Source: Gnetum montanum
Lineage: Eukaryota; Streptophyta; Gnetopsida; Gnetales; Gnetaceae
NCBI GenBank assembly: GCA_015680685.1
Contig: MNCI01010159.1
Span: 241,230 to 298,476, forward strand
DNA length: 57,247 nucleotides
Direction of reading: 5' to 3'
How positions within the stretch are numbered: position 1 is the stretch's first letter; each line of letters begins with the position of its first letter. This document shows, one piece after another, positions 34,330-46,580 of the stretch. The notes under the pieces are model-generated. The model saw only the letters and a program-made list of their open reading frames with translations. It had not been told where the DNA came from and did not search any database. The translations under genes were made by a program, and so were the position numbers.

Positions 34330-35450
34330 AGGCAAGCATTACATGAAAATCAAGGAAAACCTTTACAATGTTTATATTGATGGCTTGATGATGGTGCATG
34401 CCTAATGTTGATAAAATACAGATCCTCCATGATGCTCATGAGGATCCTTGCAGGGCCCATTACATAGGAAGAATGAAGACCATCAAAATTCTTATGGTAA
34501 GATACTACTGGCCAACAATCTTCAAGGATGCTCATCATTTGTTCCATTTGTGTGAGTGCTAGCAACAAGATGGAGGGAGGACTGTATGGATGGAGGGGTC
34601 CCACTAGTGGATCCAAGAATTAGAGCCTTTTGATCTTTGGGGCATTGAATTCATGGGGTCCATCAAACCCATTTTTAATGAAAAGGCGTAAATCATCGTA
34701 GCTGTTGACTATTGTACCAAGTGGGCCAAAGCTATAGATATCACCAATTATTCATCCTCTATGATAGAAATTTTTTTTCAGCAAAGTATGGTAAATGGGT
34801 TTGGCATTCCAAGGACACTTATTTCTAATAATAGAACTTATTTCACAAGTGCTACCTTTAAGAAAATAAAGTAACACTTAGGGGTAAAACATAAATTAAC
34901 AACTCCATATCATCTCAAAGCTAATGATTAACCCAAAGTCACTAATAGGAAAATAACCAAAATACTAACACACACCATTATTAAGTATAGGAAATACTAA
35001 AGCACAAAGCTCAACAATGCTCTATGGGCCTATCGATCCACCTAGAAACTTCCTATTAGGTATTCTCCCTAAGAGTTAGAATATGGAAAATTACCAATCC
35101 TTCCAATTCAAGCAAAAATTTGTATGCTTTCATCAACTTGTGAACTTGACCTTAATTTAAGCCTAGCACAAAAGGAATGTTTTATGATATTAAATGTACT
35201 AGAGAAAAACCAATAGGTAGCCCTATCCATGAATGAGATGCATAAGGCACATGCCAAACAACACCATGACTTTTGCAGAAGAAAAATTAAATTCCAACAA
35301 AGAGATAAGATTCTTTACTAGAAGCCCATGCATGTACCACAACGAACATAATTTCAAATGCTATGGGAAGGACCTTGTGTCATCCATAGAAATTTTTCTT
35401 TTAGGACCAAGAAAATTTACCACCATTTAAGTCTAGAAAAATGATTACTA
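34330..35450 (+). pseudogene. Integrase remnant, element C
   Basis: The zinc-binding region is partly readable (AHYIGRMKTIKIL, YYWPTIFKDAH). The core follows with PFDLWGIEFMG and IIVAVDYCTKWAKAI, then a decayed D-N-G block (SNNRTYF) and LNNALWAYRS. The C-terminal FQMLWEGPCVI block ends it. Not functional. Confidence 0.85.
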
Positions 35451-36976
35451 GTTAACATCTAATAAGTTAAATCTTTCTTGGAACCAAGGATAACTAGTAA
35501 TGTGAACAACTCAACGGATAGATGAGTACATTTTATTTTTCAAATCTCCTTTCAACATAGTCATGGAGGAGATGGCCATCCATGTTAATATTTTGTGATG
35601 GTTATTCAATTTTTCAAATTTTTATTTTATACCATTATTTACATGATTTTAATATTCTTGAATGTTTTACATCTTATTTTTATATATTTTACCTTGTTTA
35701 TATTCTTTTGCATGTTATTTTCATTCATGTATTTTGTTCATCAAGAATCTTGAGTTTTTGCCTAGCTACTACTAATTCGAAGTTCATTAATACAATATTT
35801 AATGTTTTAATTGATCATTAAATGATCAGATTTCATCTTGTGATTATGTCCTTGATTAATGGATTATTAATTTTTTGTTGATATTAGGTAGTGAGTCCAC
35901 AGCATCCACCCATTTCACCTAGCTTTGTGAGGCTCTTCATCTCGGAGGCATGAGGTTCTTTCATAATTAACATTTAAAAAGGATCAATGATCTTTTTACT
36001 TAACTTACTTAGAATGGACCAAGTGGGAATGGAAAAGTGTATGAATTCAAGAACATTTATCATCTTTTGTTTTCAACTTCTCTCTGAAGTTTTATGACTT
36101 CCTTCGTTGATTTCTTACAACTTCTACCATAAACTATAATAGGAAGCATGTCTTTATATGCTGTGATTTCCATGATGAAAAAAAAGAGCATGCGAATTCA
36201 AAGCATACCCCTTAGACAAAATAATAGGTTACAAAAATTGGTTATGTGGCTAGAAAGACATGTTATCCATGCTTGAAGGTACCCCTCTAAATAAGGTCCT
36301 TCCTATCTTCTTGCTTCTCTTTTCTTCTTTTCTTGGAATGGTGGTTATCCTTTGGAGTTTTTTTATGAATTTTGGATGGTTGAAGGATTAGGATATGATA
36401 TCAAATCATTTTAATCACAAGTTTTGCAAGAGCTTCATGTGACCTAGATGAGAGAATCTCTTACCACACTTCCTCTTTTCCATTATTCTAACCTCATCAT
36501 TGATCATCTCACTACCTTCTATCATAGTCAATTGATGTTTCTATTTTGATTTGACATAATCCTCCAATGATCTCTCAAAAGGATTTGATTTTTAACTTCC
36601 TAAGATAATTAATCATCCTTGGTGCCTACAAATTCCTTGGGATGAGATCATGCAAGGGCATCAATGGCATGAGCTTGCTTTGAGGAAAATCCACTAGCAT
36701 ATCCCTTGGTCTTTTTAAGTTAAACATCTATCTTTTGATCATTTTTATGATTCATCTTATTACTTTACCTCCTAAATGTCCAGTTTTTCTTTCGTTTGTT
36801 ATTAATTACTCATTCAAATCCAATTGAACTCATCTTCTAATGAACTTCAATCCATCTTTCATGTTTTTTCCATCCTTTTATGGCTTTTTTTTGTCTTCCA
36901 TTGAACTCTCATTTCATTCCTAAACTCTTAAAAAATTCCTTGATTTTATAATGTGACAAATTAGTTTAAATAGTTA
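35451..36976 (+). other. 3' non-coding block, element C
   Basis: Contains the same islands as in A, B, D and E (GAATTCAAAGCATACCCCTT near 36195, GAAAGACATGTTATCCATG near 36257). No shared frame was seen except a short MRIQSxPLRQN stretch that is also open in E. Confidence 0.6.
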
Positions 36977-37048
36977 TGTTGATGCATCCTCGTTGATGTA
37001 GCCCCATCGATGTAACCCCATCAATATAACATAAAAGATTTATAAATA
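36977..37048 (+). promoter_or_regulatory. Internal promoter-like block of element C
   Basis: TGTTGATG, CGTTGATG, CATCGATG and CATCAATA start at 36977, 36991, 37005 and 37019, an exact 14-bp period identical to that in the C and A LTR U3. TATAAATA follows at 37041-37048. The block sits after integrase and upstream of ORF3, so it could drive a separate ORF3 transcript. Confidence 0.65.
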
Positions 37049-37197
37049 GCTACAACACTTAGCTAATTTTCCATCATTTTCTTCCAAACAATAGAGGAGT
37101 TTTTGCATTTTTCAGAGGCCAAGAGATGTTCCAAGTGCCATAACTCTTACATTGCTCACTCCATTCACCTCATTCTTTGATCCTCTAGCTATTGAAG

Positions 37198-37478
37198 GTA
37201 AGCTTTATGTCATGGGGGGCATAAACCTTTGGTTTTTTTGGAAAATTTTCAAGGTTTTTCTAAGTCCCTAAGATTTACCCATCAAAATAATATTAAATTA
37301 CTTATCCTAAGTGGATCAAACTTGACAAACAAACTCTGGTAGCTAATAATTAAAATAATATTACCTACCAAGATCACAAACAAGCCTAACTATAATGCAT
37401 TCTAATAAGAAAGATATCAAAAAAAAACTAAGGGTTATGAAATAAAATGCTAATCCTAGGTTATGGTTATGATCACAT
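37198..37478 (+). other. Possible leader intron before ORF3, element C
   Basis: Donor ATTGAAG|GTAAGC at 37197/37198 fits the plant consensus. The 3' end is just before ATG 37479, where B has TTGTAG. In C the last bases read CACAT, so the acceptor AG is lost. Confidence 0.45.
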
Positions 37479-37695
37479 ATGACACAAAAGAAATGATTGC
37501 AAGTAGAAGGGCCTTCCTAGTCTAGGGGAGAAGCTGTCACAAGGTGGAAGGGACCAATAATAACAAATACAACAACTCCAAGAGTAAGCAACTAAAGAAA
37601 CACATGTAATGGAACCTCTTTGGGAGGAGCCCAAAGTAGAATCTATCTAGTAGATTCCCATTGTAGAGACTAGCCATTCCAGGTAGGATGAAGCT

Positions 37696-39547
37696 CCTTG
37701 ACACATCCAAAAACATCGGTGGTTGGAATGCCAGGAGGTTTGTGGGCATATAGCCTAACCCTGAATCCATGCAGGGGCCATGCTAGGGAAATGGAAACAA
37801 GGTGCCCTGAATGGTCTAGTCGATTAGACAAGGACTTATGTGGTGTAACAATAACTGTTTGTAAAAGGGGTTTATAGAGCATTATGTGTGGGAGCCAGGA
37901 CAACAATCAAGAGTGTAACGTAGAGTATTAGCACAAAAATAGTAACGTAAATATGAAAATGCATATTAATAGTAGAAAAATGAAAGAGTTATGGTAAAAA
38001 TTTGAAACAAATGTTGAGAAAGAAAATGGAATAGGAGTTTGAGAGTGGAGAAACACACCACCCCAAAATCGAGGAGTGTAACTTTTTCTTGATCAGAATG
38101 TGAGATGGTATGCGGCATTAGACAGGCATGGTGGTAGCGTTGTAGTCTAGTCATAGTCTCTAGGACATCTGGGACATGATGGTAGTAGTTGCAAGGGAGG
38201 TTGGACTTGCTGGGTTGGTGGTTGTCATGCTTTGTGGGTGCAAGGGAAGACTACATTGTGGTACTTGCCAAGGTGTGAAGCTTAGGTGCTCAGGTGCAAG
38301 GGTAGCGGAGATGTTAGGAATGCTCGAATGCTTAATGCTCTTATGATTTTCCATCCCTAAAATGCTGAATTTCAAGGCATTTATAGGGCTAGGTTTGGCA
38401 TGAAATGCAAATTGGATGCCACATGGCCTGGGTGCCACATGGCATGGGCGTAGACGGGTCACACTGACATGTTACGCTCAAAGTGTTACACTCTGCAGGA
38501 TAGGAACGGGAACCCAAAGACTACTAAATTGTGAGCACACTGCCTAGACCACATGTGCCAAAGTCTGAGAGACCACCATATAGCTACAAATAATGTCAAA
38601 AAATGCAACTTGGAGTCTACGCTTTGGGACTATGTCTTCCCCCTCTTTCGAGTAGGGTGAAGCATAGGGACAATTTCAGGGATCAATGGGGGGTGCAAAA
38701 GAGATGCAGATTGCTGATCTTGGTTTCCATAGGGATGTTAGAGTTGAGATGAAGGTCAATGCTAAATTTTGGAGGCTTTTAGAGGCATTTTCTATGTGTC
38801 AAGCTGGCTATGCTACACAACATATCAAAGTGTAGTAAGAACACTTAGTAGAATTTTGCAAATTTTGACTTGTCACACCCATCACATTATCTATGCTACA
38901 CAATGTAGCATGAGTACTTTGACAAATTTTGATGAACTTTGCAATATTTCTTCATGGAACACTGACCATGCTCTAGGTTGTAATAGGATAGGCAGCCTCG
39001 AAAGTCAAAAAATTGCCAACTGTATCTTCCATGTCAAGCTAGCTAGATAGATTCTTGTCTAACACTTAGGAAAAATTTGGCCCTAAAACATGTGTCAAGC
39101 TTGCTATGATGTGTAGCACAGCAAAGTGTGATAGCCTGAGAGATAGAAAATTTTCCAAATTCTTTTTACCATCTTGAGTACTTTTGATAGACTCTAGCTT
39201 ATTAGGTGAATTGGCAACTGGGACATGTGTCAAGCTAGGCAAGCTAGAGAGTGTAGCATGCTTGATAACTTGGAAGATAGAAAATTTACTAAACTATTTG
39301 GTCCATCCCAAGCGACCCACTTCTGGCTTGATGTTTGTGCAAACTGGCCATGGAAGTGTGTGCTACGCTGGCCATGCTGGGGAGTGTAGTAGGTAGACTT
39401 AGAAAAATTTTGCAAAAATTAGGACTTGAGGTGTGCTACATTGTCTATGCTATAGAGCATGACCCTAGACTTAGAAAAAGTTTTCTTAAGTTTTGACACT
39501 TAGAAAAATCTTCCGTTAAACTACAGAAGCCCAAAGTTGGTGGTGTT
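37696..39547. mobile_element. Insert of about 1.85 kb in ORF3 of element C
   Basis: Comparison with A (43730-43770), where the ORF3 sequence is continuous, shows extra DNA here. It is richer in G, C and CpG than its surroundings. No ends, inverted repeats or known protein were recognised. The right third is a degenerate tandem repeat. Edges are accurate to about 15 bases. Confidence 0.6.
38790..39480. repeat. Degenerate repeats with TGTGTCAAGCT and AGTGTAG motifs
   Basis: Motifs ATGTGTCAAGC-TGCTATG, AGTGTAG and CTTAGAAAAATTTTGCAAA recur several times with irregular spacing (for example near 38798, 39090, 39225 and 39350). It looks like an old, diverged tandem array. Confidence 0.45.
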
Positions 39548-42418
39548 TCACTTCTATGCCAAGGCCTAATCTCAAAGTCACCCTCATGAAGGCTTACCTG
39601 AAGATGATAAGGTCCAAGGAGATTTAGAGTTCTATTCTTCAAGAACTAAACTTTGGAACCTTCTTGGATTTAGCATCTAAAGATGTTCACACTCAATTGT
39701 AGGGGTCTTCCATGTGGCCCATTCTCTCCACCAATAAAGAATGGTACTTGGGGAAGACCTACCTCTTTTGGAACAACTGATAGGAAGATGCATTTGTAAA
39801 GATCAAGGACATTACCATCTCCTACTCTGTTGAGGCCATCACAAAGGCCCTTGGTTTGCTTGATACTGAGGAAAAATTGGTAGAGATTTTAATCCAAGTG
39901 GACCTTGATGTTAAAAAGGAATGGATCTAGCACTACTATGGGATGAACCATAAGGAGTATGATGCATTTACCAAGGTGAAGCAAGCATACTTTGAGATGA
40001 TAGCCTACCACCTAAATCCAATGGTGAGGCTAAGTAAGGTCACTACCTTCTCCACCAGTGCATGTATCACTTTAAGCAAAAAATTCCCTATCAACCTTCC
40101 ATTGCTAATCTATCTAGAGATAGAGAAGTAGTTAAAGGAGAACGAGAATGGAAGGAAGATGCTCTATTTTCTATGTTTGATCAAAAAACTCTATAGGGGA
40201 TGCATAACACACTATGTAAATGTTGTGATTTATCATGCTCTTGCTGCATCATGGTAGGAGATGATGAAGGATAATGTAGTAGCTAAGTTTTAAGAAGAGG
40301 AGAGATGACCACCATCAACACCTACACGTGAAACCACACCAAAGATGCTTGTAGCTATAGCAAAACTCTAGAAACTCCATGAGTAGTAGCTACAGTATCA
40401 ATAAGGCTCAACAGGTAGTGGAGAACCATTGGTTTACCATCCAACCTTGTGTCATCTTAATGAGGTTACAAGAACCATTAGTTGATTGGATTAAGAAACT
40501 ACCTTACTACTCTCAGCATAAAGAGACTAAGCACCTACAAGAATAAATCCAAGTGCTTGAAAAGTTACAATGTCCATCCCTAGACAAACACTCCCTAAGA
40601 TTTTAGGAAATGCTACAACTTTTTCAGTCTAATTGAAGGAAGATGAGGAATTGACTATTTTGGTGATGCAACACCAAGGATAGGAGACAGTAGTAGAGGT
40701 GGTGGCTGACAAGATAGTTGAAGCCTTGAATGCTCCTATGATAACCATGCTAGACAATGCTACAATGGTGGATATCTTTGATCTTTGATCTTTTAGATTC
40801 AATCTTTGATCTTGGTGATGGAAATACAAAGAAGTGTTGGAACAAATAGTGGGAGCTTGACAACTACTTCTAGAGATCTTTGATCTTTCAGATGAAATCA
40901 CTAATACCTAATCAAAGCTACTTGAGATGAAGGGTAAACTCATCATCACCAATGCCCAACTAAAGATAGCCATCATTGAGAACCAAAGATTGGTTGCTGA
41001 GATTGTAGAGTTGTAGGCTCATCTCTCTGACCCTGCTATTCTCATACTGAATCTCACTAGGGATGAATCTTTTCAATAGACTCAACACATATTATGAGAG
41101 GTTGAGAATGCAAAGGAGGTAATGGTCTTTGATGCATTCTTATTGGAGGTCATGAACTTCAACATTAATATGGACCTATCAAAAGTTTGCAAGGAAAACT
41201 TAGTCTTAATCAAACACAACCATCACTTGTAGAATGTTGAGCAACAGAAGGACCAAATGGTTGAATTAATTCACTTAAAACAAGAGTATCTAGCCAATGT
41301 GAACCTTGATTTGAGAAGGCTGATAACAAAAAATAGAAATCTCTTAATGAAGGAAGTCCATGTGCTTCATCAGAAAACAACCATTGAGATAGCCACATGG
41401 AAAAATGGGGCCATGAAATTTGAATGAGTAAAGAGTCATTACAAGAACTAGGTTGGACTCCTCAAGAAGGTTAATTAAAAAGATATTCAATTAGCAAAGA
41501 TGAAGATGAACAAGGCTTAATAGAGAGGCAATGCATGGCAACCCATCTTTGATGGACTAAACATGTATAATAAGGTAAAAATATATGTAAAAGAGTTATA
41601 GAATAAGGAGATGAAGGAATATATAAAGCTTGCAAACCTTTGCTATGCAAACCTAGCTATGATGATAGTGAGAAGATCAAGGACTAAGTTGGGAAAACAA
41701 GTGTCCAGTTCCTACCTCATATATAAGGTGGAGTTCAAGCATAACAAGGAGATTAAGCAATAGTTGGAAAAAACTAAATTTGAGCTTGAAATTATTAGGA
41801 GAATATTCATGGTCTATTGTTGAGAACCTAGCTAGATGGATGAATGACTATCATGAGCTGTAGAACCTGTTAAAGATGTTTGATATTGAATGTAAAATTT
41901 TTTTAGCATAATTCATCAACATGAAGGAGTTGTTTCCTTCAATGTTGTGCCTATGGAACATTCTTGCTCTAGCCCACATCAGAGAAGTCATGTGGATTAT
42001 TTATGATCCATGTAGCAAGAAGGAAATGATGAAAGCATTAATAGATGCTTTCAAGCTTCCATTAGTAGTAGCAGTAGCAATAGGTTAGCCTCATCCTCCA
42101 CTGCTACCTATCTTTGAACTTTGCGAAGGATCTTCAACACCACAAGATCCTCCACCTCTAGGTACTATTTGAGAATTCACCCCATCTTTAATAACTTTGC
42201 AACATCTATTGAAATTTTTGTAAAGTGTCTAATTTTGTTGTAATGGAAATTTATTTTTGTAATTCTATATAATATGACACTCAAAGTTAGTAAAGTTAGT
42301 AAGTCAATCAGTATATTTGTTTATTAGTCAATAAATTTCATAACTTCCCAAACTTTGTAAGAAGCTCGATCCTACTTTTGTTCACTTGAGGATAACTTTT
42401 TAGTAAGTTAGAGGGGTA

Positions 42419-43300
42419 TGATGAGTTCTAAATGGATAGGCTATGTCAATAGGCATGTATCGACATATCCCCATGGACACATGGTTACATGCATTGACAT
42501 AGATATGTCAACATTAATGTAGGTGAAGCCTTTATAAATGTGATTGTCACCCACATTTATGACATCAAAATTTAGTAGCATAGCAAAGCACTTTTAGTTT
42601 AGTTTCTCTAGAGTTAGAATCTTTACCCTTTGAGTGCCTACAATGTGAATTTAAGAGACTATATAGATCTTTATTTGAACATCATGTACTTGAATACATT
42701 AGCATGAATGGTAATAAATATGATATTTTTTATATTCGTTGCACCACTTGGATTAGTTTAATATTTTTTAATTACACTCTAATTTTAATCCATTTGACTT
42801 TCATGGTTATAATTAGTTAAAATACTTAATCATAAATACATAAGTATGACCACTTTGAAGCTTAATGTATTGCACTTGGTATCCTAGTTGTGAATATTTG
42901 GTACACCTAGTGATATCTGCTTGGTAATATAGTAGTGTTGATATAAGTTCAAGATGTGTATGGTAAGTGGAAAAGGATACTTATGTTAGGATTGTTTTTC
43001 ACTAAAATAGCTATGCAGTTAAATAGTTAATTATTAAATCTTCATTTACTCACCCAGCCCTTAGGATAAAAAAATATAAAAACACTTATAAAAAATACAT
43101 ATCATGTACCTTAACTCACATTTAACCATACAAACTGAATGCACAAGTTTGAGTTAAGAAGACAACAATTATACAACCCTTTGATTCACAGTTTAAAACT
43201 ATAGATAGACTTAGGAACTAAGTCCATGGAATTTGATTGGATCACTAGTGCATGATTCTGATTCATATGGTTGGGCATAGAGGATACATATTGCTCATTA
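42419..43300 (+). repeat. Element C 3' LTR
   Basis: Preceded by polypurine tract GAGGGGTA. Starts TGATGAGTT and ends CTCATTA, followed by ACTTC. It aligns with the 5' LTR apart from the 46-bp duplication there. Confidence 0.92.
43110..43272 (+). other. U5 hairpin with loop-tail complementarity (C 3' LTR)
   Basis: CTTAACTCA (43110-43118) pairs perfectly with TGAGTTAAG (43150-43158). Loop AACCATAC (43124-43131) faces ATATGGTT (43265-43272). Confidence 0.6.
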
Positions 43301-43540
43301 ACTTCATAGATTAGGTATTAAAATAATGATTCCAAGAATTAATGCCAATCATAAATCTTTGTTAAAGAGAAAATAAAATAATAAAAAAATATTATCAATT
43401 GCTTGCAATCACTAAATAAAAGCTTAATGATAAAATTTCAACTTTCCATCAAACTTAACCAAATCAAACAATTGAAAGGTATCCAAACTTAGGAAGATTA
43501 TATCTAAATAACTAATTTAGGATTACTTTTATGATCACAT

Positions 43541-46337
43541 ATGATGCTAAAACAAGGACCACAAGTAGGAGGGCCATCAGAACTTTGAGAGAAATGGCCT
43601 CATGAGGGAAGGAGGAAACTCTTGTAGTAGCAACAAGAATAATAACCCCAAGAGCATGGATCCTAATGTGGAATTTGTTCATTAGATACTCATTGCATAG
43701 ATAGGGTAATCTAGGTAGGATGAGGTTCCAAGACCATGACCCAATGTGAAGGTCACACTTACTGAGGCCTTCCTAGAGAAGGTTTGAAGTAGAGAAGTTC
43801 AAAGTTCAATCCTTCAATAGTTGAACTTTGGACCTTTCCTAGAGGTAGCACCAAAAGAGGTTAGGACCAAACTACAAGGGTCTCCAAAATGGTTTATTCT
43901 CTATACTAGTGGGGAATGGTAAATGGGGAGAGACTTGTCTCTTCTAGAAAAACCTTTCAGGAGATGCCATAGTTAAGATCAAAGACATCACTATCTCCTA
44001 CTTGGTTCAAGCTATTATAAAAGTCCTTAAATTACCTAGGGTAAAGTTGGTAGAAATATCAATCCAAGTAAACCCTAAGGTATTAAAGGAATGGGTTCAA
44101 TAATGCTATGGAGTGAATCACAAATAGTATAGGGTCCTTACCAAAGCAAAGAAATCATATTTTAAAATTGTAGCCTATCATCTTAATCATGTAGTGAGGT
44201 CAAGAAAGGTAACTATCTTTTCTATAAGGGAATACATAGCTCTAAGTAGGAAGGTCCAAGTCAACCTTTCCCAACTAATCTTTCTAGAAATTGAGAAGTG
44301 CTTTAAGGAAAATGAGAAGGGTAGGAAGACACTGATTTTTTTTTGTTCTAAGAACTTTGTAGAAGGGGAGGCATAGCTTGCTATGCAAATGATGTCATCT
44401 ATAGGACTCCTATCGTATCATGGTAGAAGATGATGAAGGATAAAGTACCTACCAAGTTTCTAAAAGAGGATTTGTTACCTCCACTACCACTAGAAGCACT
44501 AGAGATAACTCCTAAAATGATGGTAGCTATTAAATGTCTAAGGAAGCTTAGGAATCAATAGTTGCAACAACAAGTCTCTAAATATGGTGGTAAGTCCTTT
44601 GTATACCATCCAACCATGAGCCATCTTAATGAGATCACCAGGATCATTAGTTGACAAATGGATGAACTGGCCTTAATCTTCTTCACACAAAGGAACTAAG
44701 CATATGTTCACACCAACCCTAGTATCCAAGAAGTCATAGTGTTTATTCCAAAACAACCATTACCTGAAATCTTTGGGAATGTAGTGATCTACTCTATCAT
44801 GTTAGAAGAAGGGGAATGAGCAACAATCCTAGTCATGCCACATAAAGGCCAAGAGACTATAGTAGAGATAATAGTAGATAGGATTGGAGAAGCACTAAGT
44901 GCTTCCATGATGTCTGTCCCTAATGTTGCTACTATGGAAGACATCCAAATATCTATAGAAGAAAGAAGTAGGGGTATGAGTGCAACATAGCATGAAGAAG
45001 TGTTGGAGCAACTAGTCAAAACTAGGTAATTGATTTTAGAGATCTTCAAACTCTTGAAATATATTTTAGCCATAAAGTCATAGCTACTAGAGATAAGGAG
45101 TAAGTTTTTCATTGCTAATGCACAACTCAGGGAAGACACCATTAGCAATTGATAGTTGACAATTGAGGTTATATAACTCAAAGCTTGCTTATCTAACCCA
45201 TTCATTCACAAGCCTAAACTTATAAGGAATGAAGCTTTTTAATAACTTCAACAAAGATTACAAGAGGACGAGAATGTGAAAGAGATGGTAGTATTGGATG
45301 CATCATTGTTGGACTTAATAATAAATTCTTATAGCCATGACCATCAACAAATTTGTAAATAAAATCTTATGCTAACCCATGAAAATTACTACCAACACAA
45401 CACTAAACAACAAAAGAAAAAAAATGATGAAGTACATTTGTCAGAAGTAGGAATAACTTATCAAGATAAATTAGGATAGGAGGAGGTTAGTTATAGAGAA
45501 CAAGAATCTCTCAATGGAGGAGGTTTGCACCCTTCACTAGAAGACTACTATTAAGATTACTTCCTAGAAGAATGAGACATTGAAATATAAAATGACAAAA
45601 AATCACTATAGGAGCTAGGTTGTGATGCCTAAGGAGATCAATGAGAAGGTAATCAAATTGGTAAAGGAAAAGATGAACTAAGCTCTTTAGCAACTCTAGA
45701 AAAGAGGTGATTTATGATATCCCATCTTTAATGGCATCAATGGTACAACCATGCTAAGATTTCCTAAAGGAGTTGTAAATTGAGGAGATGATGGAATACA
45801 TGGAGTTAACCAACCTTTGATATGAAAAATTGCTAATGCTAATAGTGGGGGAGGTGAAAATTAGAATTGGAAAAGAGGGTGTCTAGCTTCTACCATCTTT
45901 ATGAGGTGGAGTTTAATCTTCAAAAAGAAATTAAGTAGAAGCTTAAGGTGTCTAACATAGACCTTGAAGTTCTTAGGAGAATATTTAAAAACCAAAGATC
46001 AGTTGTTGAGAATTTGGCCAAGAGAATGAATAACTATCAAGAACTACAAATCCTTATTTGCATGTTCAATATAAAATGTAAATAATTCATAGTTTATTTT
46101 TTCAAGATGAATTCCCAACCATCCCTTGCCCATGGGATATACCAACACTAGTGAGTTTAAGAGAAGCTACCTAGATATTAATGATCCATGAAGCAATGTA
46201 GAAAAGATGAAGATACTTTTAAATACCTTCAAAATGTTTTAAAAGTAGGAGTAGGGAAGTCCAAACCTCTAGAAAGATTAGGATGTGATGAAGGATCCTG
46301 TGAGCCATAGGAACCTCCACCAGTAGGCACGATGTAA
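43541..46337 (+). pseudogene. Third ORF (ORF3) remnant, element A
   Basis: From the ATG at 43541 (MMLKQGPQVGGPSEL) to a TAA at 46335, 2.8 kb, with stops and frameshifts. VAYHLNHVVRSRKVTIFS (44170-44223) and LSQLIFLEIEKCF correspond to the conserved domain in C. From about 45000 a charged heptad-like region follows. The end (EPPPVGTM) and stop position coincide with B and C. Function unknown. Confidence 0.7.
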
Positions 46338-46569
46338 AGATATCATCCTACTTCATCCCATCCAGATAGCACTTGTCAATTTAATCAACTTGTCTAGATT
46401 TTTGTGTATTGTATAACTTTGTGTAATCATGTAAATATTTTGTAATATGGCACTCAGAGTTTATCTGTTATTATAGTTAATTTTAGTTCATTATTAGTTT
46501 CATACTTCCCAAATTTTGTAAACAACTTGATCCCATTTTTTGTGCACTTCAACATTAGTTTTTAATTAG

Positions 46570-46580
46570 TTGTGGGGCTA
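46570..46580 (+). other. Polypurine tract, element A
   Basis: TTGTGGGGCTA directly precedes the 3' LTR; equivalent to TTGTGGGGGTA in B. Confidence 0.7.

Larger units (their letters stand above)
37479..42172 (+). pseudogene. Third ORF (ORF3) remnant, element C, interrupted by an insert
   Basis: From the ATG at 37479 to TGA 42170; without the insert of about 1.85 kb it is near 2.84 kb. The best-preserved part is 39730-40180: EWYLGKTYLFW, ITISYSVEAITKALGL, YYGMNHKEYDAF, then YHLNPMVRLSKVTTFSTSA, like the plant transposon protein domain seen in Athila relatives (by recollection). From about 40880 the sequence is heptad-like and charged (coiled-coil type). It ends DPPPLGTI before the stop, aligned with A and B. 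Many stops. No membrane segment or signal peptide seen. Confidence 0.7.
28272..43300 (+). mobile_element. Element C: decayed full-length Athila-type element nested in A
   Basis: LTRs 28272-29216 and 42419-43300 are flanked by ACCTC (28267-28271) and ACTTC (43301-43305), a 4/5 target duplication. Inside are PBS, gag, protease, RT, RNase H, integrase, non-coding block, internal promoter-like block, and ORF3 interrupted by a further insert of about 1.85 kb. Every coding part carries stops. It supplies the most complete domain order in the window. Confidence 0.92.

Noticed and set aside
43541-46337. ORF3 as an env-like glycoprotein gene
   Set aside because: No signal peptide or membrane-spanning segment is visible in A, B or C, and the second half is charged and coiled-coil-like.
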